Under the pieces are notes generated by a model that was not told the DNA's origin, searched no databases, and saw nothing but the letters and a program-made list of their open reading frames with translations. From NCBI GenBank assembly GCA_023430065.1, contig JAEZCG010000156.1, forward strand, positions 1 to 31,089: a stretch of 31,089 nucleotides of DNA, in the 5' to 3' direction. This stretch comes from Pseudomonadota bacterium. GTDB lineage: Bacteria; Pseudomonadota; Gammaproteobacteria; Burkholderiales; SHXO01. Position numbers and translations under genes: made by a program. Below, one piece after another: positions 26,087-31,089 of the stretch; positions within the stretch are counted from its first letter, which is position 1, and each line of letters starts with the position of its first letter.

Positions 26087-26932
26087 TCAGTCGACAGCGG
26101 AGAGAAACGGGCGGTCGAGTGCGGCGCGCCGGCCTTCCAGCTGCGGCACCTGGTCGAACCGGGCGCGCTTGAGGCGCTGCAGCACCTTTGCGTGCAGGTC
26201 GCGATGGCTGATGCTGCCTCTCGCCTCGCGCAGTGAGGCGACCAGGTGGTAGGTGAGCGCGCCGTTGAAACTGTTACCGATATAGGCGTCGGCGGAGGTC
26301 TGCGTGTCGCGGCAGCCGCTGATCAGCACCTCGGGCATGTCGGCCACGACCACGTCGCTGCGCCGGCGCCGCGCGGCGGACGCGCGATGCACCGTGGCGC
26401 GCACCTTGCCGCGCAACCGGCGGCCCGACTCCACGGCCACCAGGTCCCACGGACTCGGTAGATAGCGCGCGATAACAGGTGCATCGGGGGGCGCCACCTG
26501 CCGCGTCGCGGTGCCGGAATGGCAGCAGTCGAAGATGCAGGTGAGGCTCACGCCGCGCTTGAGCCGGTCGAAGCTCGCGCGCAGCCAGTCGTCCGTCAGC
26601 GGGGCGCGCCAGTCGAGGTCGTGAGGACAGAGAATCTCGTCGCGATGGTCCGCCTCATCGCCGTCGTTGTCCGGCACGTTCGAGCCGTGACCCGAGAAGT
26701 GGAACAGCGCGACGTCCCCCGCGGAGGATGCCTTGATCATCTGCCGGACCGCCGTCTGAATGTTGCGCTTGATGGCTTTATCGTCCAGCAGAATCGTCAT
26801 GTCGCGCGGACGGAAACCGTAGAGATCGACCAGCACCTTCTGCAGGTTGCGCACGTCGTTCACGCATCCGCGCAGATCTGCGCCGGGAATGCGATAGCGG
26901 TTGACGCCGACGAGGACTGCGCGCTTGGCCAT
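26087..26932 (-). CDS. Metacaspase-like cysteine protease (peptidase C14 family)
   Basis: A 281-residue single-domain caspase-fold protein. The ATG at 26932 is chosen because GGGAG lies 7 nt upstream and the protein then begins with the family's first strand, MAKRAVLVGVNRYR; the longer open frame upstream covers a non-coding promoter region. Motifs: GCVNDVRNLQKVL after strand 1, the catalytic His in FHFSGHGS (His82), the acidic NDGDEADHRDEILCPHDLDW segment found in metacaspases, catalytic Cys in FDCCHSG (Cys137), and ISGCRDTQTSADAY in the small subunit region. No signal peptide or prodomain is present. Such enzymes cleave after Arg/Lys. It is the first gene of a two-gene operon with the CHAT/lipase gene, which could be its substrate or partner (inference). 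Confidence 0.92.
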   Translation of the reverse strand: MAKRAVLVGVNRYRIPGADLRGCVNDVRNLQKVLVDLYGFRPRDMTILLDDKAIKRNIQTAVRQMIKASSAGDVALFHFSGHGSNVPDNDGDEADHRDEILCPHDLDWRAPLTDDWLRASFDRLKRGVSLTCIFDCCHSGTATRQVAPPDAPVIARYLPSPWDLVAVESGRRLRGKVRATVHRASAARRRRSDVVVADMPEVLISGCRDTQTSADAYIGNSFNGALTYHLVASLREARGSISHRDLHAKVLQRLKRARFDQVPQLEGRRAALDRPFLSAVD

Positions 26933-27005
26933 GGGTGTTCTCCCGGTTCGTGTGGCGATGGACGGAGCGAAGCAGATGACGCATGCGCAAGGTATACGCG
27001 CACGG

Positions 27006-27019
27006 GCTTGCATGCAAGC
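27006..27019. promoter_or_regulatory. 14-bp perfect palindrome in the divergent caspase/lipoprotein promoter region
   Basis: GCTTGCATGCAAGC is a perfect palindrome in the 156-nt gap between two divergent genes. On the minus strand it overlaps a -35-like TTGCAT with a -10-like TATACC 15 nt further on (26991-26996), toward the caspase operon. A dimeric repressor or activator site is plausible, but spacing of the promoter hexamers is short, so support is modest. No other gene is seen in the gap. Confidence 0.3.
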
Positions 27020-27088
27020 ATGCGGGTGGGTTGGCGCAGTCGAGCATCGGGTGTAACCTGCGCGGCGTTGGCAGGGGAGGGCAGAGCT

Positions 27089-28324
27089 ATGAAGAAGGTC
27101 GCATGGACCGTCGCGGCGCTCGCCGTCATGCTGGCGGGTTGCAGCACGCAACGCATGGGGGCGCAGCAGCTGGAGCGCGTCGCCAAGGACTGGTCGCTGG
27201 GCATCCGCGCGAGCCAGGTGATCCCGGTATATCCGCTCACGGAGGATCTGCAGCCCGGCGACGTGTTCCTGGTGCAGACGCCGGTCGAGCGCCAGGTGGA
27301 CGTCTACCTCGACCGTGGATTCCTGCCACTCGAGAACCTCGTCGCACGCCTGTCACTCGAAGGATACGACGCGTTCTATGCCGGCTGGCCGGATGTCGCC
27401 GACGTGCCGCCGCCACCGCGGCTGTGGCAGTTTCCGCCGGGTGGCTCAACTGACTTTGCGCGTGCGCCGCTGGCAGCGTTCCCGACCTATAACTTCTCCG
27501 TCACGCGCAGCGGCGGTCTGAGCGTCGCCGTTCCCGTGCAGAGCCTTCCCATCGGCATGAACCTGCTGGACAGCGCGTCGGCCAACGGCACGATCACCAT
27601 GAAGGACGCATTCACCTACGCGCTGCCGACGCAGGTGATCTACCGCAAGCTGGAGAAGTGGGCGGCGGAGAATCGCTCGTACCTGAAGCAGTTCGAGCCT
27701 GAGCGCGAGGTGGACGGCAAGCCGGTCCGTCAGCCCTTCTACCTGCGCGTGGTCAACCGCGTGTACCTGGTCAAGACCGTCGACGTGTCGCTGTTCAGCA
27801 ACCGTGCGGCGGGCGCGGCCGGCTCCGTCGGCGCGCCGCGCAAGGTCGAACTGCTCGACATTGCCGATCCGACCCAGGCGAAGCAGCAGTTCGACGTCAT
27901 CAACGATATGCTAGCCGGGTCCTCCGCGGCGCCCGGTACGCTACCGGGTGGAAGCATCCGGCTGGCCATGGCGAGCGCGCGGGCGGTCTCGCTGGTGGAG
28001 ACCTTCGCACGCCCGCTGGTGATCGGCTATCTCGCCTCGGACTACGAGATTCTCCCCGGCGGACGCCTCGATGCCCCGGTCTCGACGCTGCTGCGACTGG
28101 ACGGGCAGGCACCCATCGCAGGCAAGCCGATCGTGCCGTTCGAGGGTTGCGACGCGGACTGCGACGCGATCGATGAGTGGCTCGATGCCGACGATGCGAA
28201 CTTCGAACGGCTGCGCACCTGGCTCGAACGCCGAGGCGTGAATCTCGAGCCCTATCAGGTGCAGTTCGGGCCGTATCCCGAATTGCGTGGGCTCATCGTC
28301 AAGGAACTGGTTGCCGGCAACTGA
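27089..28324 (+). CDS. Predicted lipoprotein of unknown function
   Basis: A 411-residue protein with a clean lipoprotein signal: MKKVAWTVAALAVMLAGC, lipobox LAGC with Cys18. Position +2 is Ser, so outer-membrane sorting is expected. GGGGAGG lies upstream of the ATG. I do not recognise the mature domain. It contains VYPLTEDLQPGDVFLVQTP, a mixed alpha/beta body, FYLRVVNRVYLVKTVDVSLF, and a C-terminal part with two close cysteines (EGCDADCDAIDEW). It is divergent from the caspase/CHAT operon and followed 10 nt later by a 62-residue gene, probably cotranscribed. A link with the caspase operon is suggested only by the shared promoter region. Confidence 0.8.
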   Translation: MKKVAWTVAALAVMLAGCSTQRMGAQQLERVAKDWSLGIRASQVIPVYPLTEDLQPGDVFLVQTPVERQVDVYLDRGFLPLENLVARLSLEGYDAFYAGWPDVADVPPPPRLWQFPPGGSTDFARAPLAAFPTYNFSVTRSGGLSVAVPVQSLPIGMNLLDSASANGTITMKDAFTYALPTQVIYRKLEKWAAENRSYLKQFEPEREVDGKPVRQPFYLRVVNRVYLVKTVDVSLFSNRAAGAAGSVGAPRKVELLDIADPTQAKQQFDVINDMLAGSSAAPGTLPGGSIRLAMASARAVSLVETFARPLVIGYLASDYEILPGGRLDAPVSTLLRLDGQAPIAGKPIVPFEGCDADCDAIDEWLDADDANFERLRTWLERRGVNLEPYQVQFGPYPELRGLIVKELVAGN

Positions 28325-28334
28325 GGAGACCCCG

Positions 28335-28523
28335 ATGGCCGAGAACGCCGCACCGCCCCCCATGCCCGACGTGCCGCGCAAAGAGGTGCACGCGGTGGTG
28401 AAGACCATGTTGCGCGACACGCAGGTGCGCTGGGTGGCGATCGTGTTCCAGGAATCGAGCGACGGCGGCGATCTGTTCACCGTCACGCCGTACGTGACGG
28501 ACCCGACCAACCCGCAGTCGTAA
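28335..28523 (+). CDS. Small 62-residue protein of unknown function
   Basis: A short gene with a strong ribosome site (GAGGAG, 6 nt before the ATG), directly behind the lipoprotein gene. The product has a Pro-rich start (MAENAAPPPMPDVPRKEV), a helix with HAVVKTMLRDTQVRW, and a likely beta-hairpin with VAIVFQESSDGGDLFTVTPY. There is no signal peptide or membrane segment, so it is cytoplasmic and does not follow the lipoprotein outward. I do not recognise the family. Good initiation signals and operon position support a real gene. Confidence 0.65.
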   Translation: MAENAAPPPMPDVPRKEVHAVVKTMLRDTQVRWVAIVFQESSDGGDLFTVTPYVTDPTNPQS

Positions 28524-28544
28524 CGCCAGCGCATGGGCGCCGGC

Positions 28545-28571
28545 TCCGGAGCAAGCCTTTCCGGAGCAAGC
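28545..28571 (+). repeat. 12-bp direct repeat pair after the small gene
   Basis: TCCGGAGCAAGC occurs twice, 15 nt apart, in the 108-nt gap between the converging small gene and the PEBP-family gene. No clear terminator is seen there. It may be a slippage duplication of no function. Confidence 0.5.
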
Positions 28572-28631
28572 TTCACGGGACGGTGCAGCTTGCCGTCACC
28601 CGGCGCTGAAGCGGGGGTGCATGCCTGGCGC

Positions 28632-29126
28632 TCAGCGCTTGTACAACCCCATGATGCTCGCCTTCGCCAGCGACTTGAAGTTGAGCTGGAATCCGACCAC
28701 CGCGGCGGATGTGTCGGCGGTCACCTGCAAGGCTGGTTCCGATACCGCGAACACCGTAAACAAGTAGCGGTGCGGATGATCGCCCGCCGGCGGGCAGGGA
28801 CCGCCGTATCCCGGCTTGCCGAAGTCGGTGCGCACCTGCAGCGCGCCGGCGGGAAGCTTGCCGGACCCAGAATTGCCCGCGTCCAGTGCGAGCTCCTGCA
28901 CGGTCGCCGGAATGTTGACCACGACCCAGTGCCAGAAGCCGCTGCCGGTCGGTGCGTCGGGATCGAAGCACGTGACGGCGAAGCTCTGCGTCCCCGCGGG
29001 GGCCTCGTCCCAGCGCAGGTGCGGCGAACGGTTGCCGCCGCCGCAGCCGAAGCCGTAGTCGGCCGACAGGATGTGGTCGAGGGCCAGGTAGTCGCCGTCC
29101 CGGAAGCTGTTGCTGGTGATGCGCAT
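28632..29126 (-). CDS. YbhB/YbcL family (PEBP-like) protein
   Basis: A 164-residue phosphatidylethanolamine-binding-protein-like fold, the family annotated as Raf kinase inhibitor-like in bacteria. Visible motifs are GGGNRSPHLRWDEAPAGTQS, the DPDAPTGSGFWHWVVVNIP core of the anion/ligand pocket, and GGPCPPAGDHPHRYLFTVFA. It has no signal peptide, unlike periplasmic YbcL. An excellent ribosome site (GGAGG, 6 nt before ATG) is present, with a TATAGT -10-like element farther upstream and no convincing -35. The molecular function of the bacterial family is unclear; a ligand-binding or modulatory role is the usual proposal. It may simply be a neighbour of the TIR pair rather than part of it. Confidence 0.92.
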   Translation of the reverse strand: MRITSNSFRDGDYLALDHILSADYGFGCGGGNRSPHLRWDEAPAGTQSFAVTCFDPDAPTGSGFWHWVVVNIPATVQELALDAGNSGSGKLPAGALQVRTDFGKPGYGGPCPPAGDHPHRYLFTVFAVSEPALQVTADTSAAVVGFQLNFKSLAKASIMGLYKR

Positions 29127-29227
29127 GGTTTTCCTCCGATGATTTAGAAACTATAGCGTGCGCAGTCGCCTCCGGCTCGCCACTCTTGGACAGCATGAAG
29201 CACACCGGCCGCGGCATGTGATTGGCC

Positions 29228-29290
29228 TCAACGGGCGAGGATGGCGGCAGAATGCTGTGCCACGGCCTGCGTGTCGCGGGGATCGCTCAT
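29228..29290 (-). CDS. Possible 20-residue ORF with a strong ribosome site
   Basis: In the 195-nt gap between the SLOG-like gene and the PEBP-family gene, an ATG at 29290 is preceded by GGGAGAGGAAAACGAG. The frame stops after 20 codons (starts MSDPRDTQ). It lies 31 nt after the upstream gene on the same strand. It may be a tiny peptide, a leader, or the remains of a longer gene; no homology is recognised. The rest of the gap holds nothing I can identify. Confidence 0.3.
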   Translation of the reverse strand: MSDPRDTQAVAQHSAAILAR

Positions 29291-29321
29291 CTCGTTTTCC
29301 TCTCTCCCGCCGATGAACGGC

Positions 29322-29891
29322 TCACCACAGCCGGCGTGTATCGAGCCAATGAACCGTACCGCCGCTGCGCTCGATCTGCTCCACCATGTGGCGCGTACCG
29401 CCGGGGCCATCGCCGCCTCCGCCGTCCCACAGGCAGGCGAACTGCACCCGTGCATCACCGAAGCGGCGCGCGCGAGCCAGCATCCACAAATTGTTGCGCT
29501 CGTATGCGTCTTCACCCTCGCGCAACGGACCTAGCACCTCGCTCGCGATCAGCCGCGCCGTGCGTGGATGACGGGTGACGGCAAGGAAACGCGCATGCCA
29601 GTCGCTGTCCGCGAAGTCGACCGAAGCGGCGAGGAACTGCGCCTCCTCGAACGGCAGGCACACTTCGAGTGGCAGCTCGCGCGCGAGCGCGGCTTCGGCG
29701 AACAGGAGATCGCCCCCGCACGCGCCGCCGCAGATGGCCAGGTCCTGCGGTCCCGGTCGCAGCACCTCCAGGGTGGCGTCGATGGCGCGGGCGGCGATCG
29801 GTTCCTTGTCGGCGGGAAAGCGCGGTTCGGCGCGATCCGGCGCGTCGATCATGTGCCCGCTGAACAGCAACACCATCCTGGGATTCGCCAT
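29322..29891 (-). CDS. SLOG-like Rossmann-fold protein, putative nucleotide-signal sensor
   Basis: A 189-residue soluble protein with a GAGGA ribosome site 4 nt before the ATG. It begins with a strand and a Gly/His loop (VLLFSGHMIDAPDR), has a helix, then DLAICGGACGGDLLFAEAAL, whose GGAxGGD turn after a strand resembles the nucleotide-binding loop of LOG/SLOG-type Rossmann proteins. LPLEVCLPFEEAQFLAASV follows, and the end is LARARRFGDARVQFACLWD plus a Gly-rich turn. I believe similar proteins occur next to TIR, caspase and helical-repeat proteins in conflict systems, but the SLOG assignment is by eye. It lies 97 nt after the TIR gene on the same strand, probably one transcript. Confidence 0.7.
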   Translation of the reverse strand: MANPRMVLLFSGHMIDAPDRAEPRFPADKEPIAARAIDATLEVLRPGPQDLAICGGACGGDLLFAEAALARELPLEVCLPFEEAQFLAASVDFADSDWHARFLAVTRHPRTARLIASEVLGPLREGEDAYERNNLWMLARARRFGDARVQFACLWDGGGGDGPGGTRHMVEQIERSGGTVHWLDTRRLW

Positions 29892-29988
29892 GTCGTCCTC
29901 GCCGACTGCCGCGTGGGGCGAGTGTATCCCGAGGCAGGCGGCCGGTGGCCGCAGACGCAGGTGCGGCAGGAAGGGATCTGACCGCGGC

Positions 29989-30846
29989 TCAGCGGCGCAG
30001 CGTGAGTGGCAGCCGGCGCCCGGACGGTGCCTCCGTCAGGACGCCGTCCAGGGTGCGACCGTCTCCACTCAGCTGCATCGGCCCGTGCAGCGAGACCCCT
30101 TGCTCGAAGCGGTACTGCAGATCGACCTCGACGCTGCGGTTGGCGATGCGGCCAGTGCCGGCCCGCCATACTTCACGCGTGGCGTGATGCACCTCCTCGA
30201 TGTGCAGTTGCCTGCCGCCCTGGCGAATGAACCACCGGCTCCCGTCGTCGAACTTCCACTCCCCGGAGACGTCGAGCGGCCGCGTGAACCGCCACGCGCC
30301 GTAGCCGGTGAAGGCGATCGCCGCCATGGCCGCCATGCCGGCGAGCAGTGCGATCCGCCGGCGCCCGCCCGGCGCCGATGACCCCGGCGCCTGAGATGCG
30401 GCGTCGATCGCCTGCGCCAGCCGGTCGACGTCCGGACTCCAGGAGGCGTCGTCCAGGGTGATCGCCTGGCGGTAGATCAACGGTTCCAGTTCCGCAGGCA
30501 GATCCTGCGCGGCAGGCATGCGTGCCCCGTCCAGCAGAGCAGGGATGATGCGGATGCCGCGCAAGAGTGCCATGGCGATCTCGCGTCGCACGTAGTCGTC
30601 CGGTGCATGCAGGCGGGACCTGCTGTCAGGACCGCTGCTCAGCCAGGCGCGGCCGATGAGCGGAATGAAGACATCGCTCGTCGCCAGCGCCTGTTCCAGC
30701 GCGGCGACGAACTCGCTGCCTGCGACGATGTCATCGACGTCCCGGAACACGTTGCCGGGACCGTAGTGGGCCGAGAGCGCATCGGCGAGGCGTCCGGCAA
30801 AGCCGCCGGCATCCTCGCGTCGGTAGCTGATGAAGATCTTCGGCAT
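29989..30846 (-). CDS. Membrane-anchored TIR-domain protein
   Basis: A 285-residue protein with an N-terminal TIR domain (1-145): first strand KIFISYRREDAGGFAGRL, the BB-loop region NVFRDVDDIVAGSEF, SDVFIPLIGRAWL, and DDYVRREIAMALLRGIRIIP. Glu89 in that helix corresponds to the catalytic Glu of TIR NAD-hydrolases. A Gly/Ser/Pro linker leads to one membrane segment (RIALLAGMAAMAAIAFTGYG, about 164-182) and a beta-rich C-terminal domain (190-285, with SGEWKFDDGSRWFIRQGG) expected outside the cytoplasm. No clear ribosome site is seen before the ATG. NAD cleavage or production of a nucleotide signal is possible. Next to the SLOG-like gene it recalls TIR/sensor pairs. Confidence 0.88.
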   Translation of the reverse strand: MPKIFISYRREDAGGFAGRLADALSAHYGPGNVFRDVDDIVAGSEFVAALEQALATSDVFIPLIGRAWLSSGPDSRSRLHAPDDYVRREIAMALLRGIRIIPALLDGARMPAAQDLPAELEPLIYRQAITLDDASWSPDVDRLAQAIDAASQAPGSSAPGGRRRIALLAGMAAMAAIAFTGYGAWRFTRPLDVSGEWKFDDGSRWFIRQGGRQLHIEEVHHATREVWRAGTGRIANRSVEVDLQYRFEQGVSLHGPMQLSGDGRTLDGVLTEAPSGRRLPLTLRR

Positions 30847-30880
30847 GCGCGCAGGATGCCCAAGTTCAGCGCGGGCGTCG

Positions 30881-30972
30881 AGTGCGCGACGGGGTCAGGT
30901 CTTGCCTTTTGCTTGAAGACACTGCAAGTGCGCGACGGGGTCAGGTCTTGCCTTTTGCTTGAAGACACTGCA
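30881..30972 (+). repeat. Two perfect tandem copies of a 46-bp repeat
   Basis: Bases 30881-30926 are repeated exactly at 30927-30972. Each unit contains GGGGTCAGGTCTTG followed by CCTTTTGC. The same core appears in inverted orientation at 31011-31032. This lies just upstream of the TIR gene start and carries no gene. Confidence 0.9.
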
Positions 30973-30974
30973 CG

Positions 30975-31089
30975 CACGAACAGATCAGCGCTGTTGGCGA
31001 GATCGGGCGGGCAAAAGACAAGACCTGACCCCTCGCGCTCACGAACAGATCAGCGCTGTTGGCGAGATCGAGCGGGCAAAAGACAAGAC
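30975..31089 (+). repeat. Second repeat family, two 50-bp copies inverted relative to the 46-bp unit's core
   Basis: A 50-bp unit at 30975-31024 recurs at 31040-31089 with one mismatch and a 65-bp period; the second copy runs into the window end. Each ends GCAAAAGACAAGAC, and the first continues to CTGACCCC (31011-31032), the near-exact inverse of the core in the 46-bp units (one mismatch in 22). The mixed orientation resembles REP/BIME-type or transposase-associated repeat clusters. More copies may lie beyond the window. Confidence 0.8.

Noticed and set aside
22688..26236. Open frame of 1182 codons on the plus strand opposite the CHAT/lipase and caspase genes
   Set aside because: It is antisense to genes with clear catalytic motifs and ribosome sites; its protein is His/Arg/Gln/Val-rich with no motifs. 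Long antisense frames are common in high-GC DNA.
30881..31089. CRISPR array at the right end
   Set aside because: Only two tandem copies of one unit with no spacer and two copies of another with a 15-bp gap, in mixed orientation; this is not the regular repeat-spacer pattern.

Overview
The window is high-GC DNA, roughly two thirds G+C by eye. Its first two thirds are a chromosomal flagellar gene cluster of the type found in Betaproteobacteria. The order flhA-flhF-flhG-fliA-motC-motD, then flgN/flgM/flgA on the other strand, then flgB to flgL, together with a two-gene MotC/MotD-type stator, fits that class. I cannot fix the genus; a Rhodocyclales-like or Nitrosomonadales-like lineage is a reasonable guess. 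All genes appear intact except flhA, which is cut by the left edge.

Layout: (1) Positions 1-4624 hold the export gate gene flhA (3' part), the GTPase flhF, a divergent flhG and the sigma-28 gene fliA. (2) Positions 4773-6402 hold the stator pair motC/motD behind a good sigma-28 promoter match. (3) Positions 6472-8191, minus strand, hold flgA, flgM and flgN (P-ring chaperone, anti-sigma-28 factor, hook-filament junction chaperone). (4) Positions 8229-10013 hold a 594-residue diguanylate cyclase, probably sigma-28 driven. (5) Positions 10219-20401 hold the rod/ring/hook operon flgBCDEF-orf63-flgGHIJKL. It starts behind a clear sigma-54 (-24/-12) site, and a second, internal sigma-28 site lies ahead of flgKL. 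The regulatory sites suggest the usual cascade: RpoN drives hook-basal-body genes, then FliA, released when FlgM is exported through the completed hook, drives stator, junction and c-di-GMP genes.

(6) From 20402 to the right end the content changes to an accessory region. On the minus strand a metacaspase-like protease gene is followed by a giant 1882-residue protein. That protein carries two alpha/beta-hydrolase (lipase-like) domains, a CHAT caspase-fold protease domain, a helical-repeat region and a Lys/Arg/Ala-rich tail. Divergent from the caspase lies a lipoprotein gene with a 62-residue partner gene. Then come, all on the minus strand, a PEBP/YbhB-family gene, a gene for a small Rossmann-like (SLOG-like) protein, and a membrane-anchored TIR-domain gene. 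The caspase/CHAT-lipase operon and the TIR/SLOG-like pair are the most interesting content. They look like signalling-and-killing (conflict or immunity) modules beside a conserved housekeeping locus. This is inference from domains and neighbourhood only.

(7) The last 210 bases are direct and inverted repeats with a GGGGTCAGGTCTTG core, resembling repeat units associated with REP/IS200-like transposases. They may mark the edge of the accessory segment.
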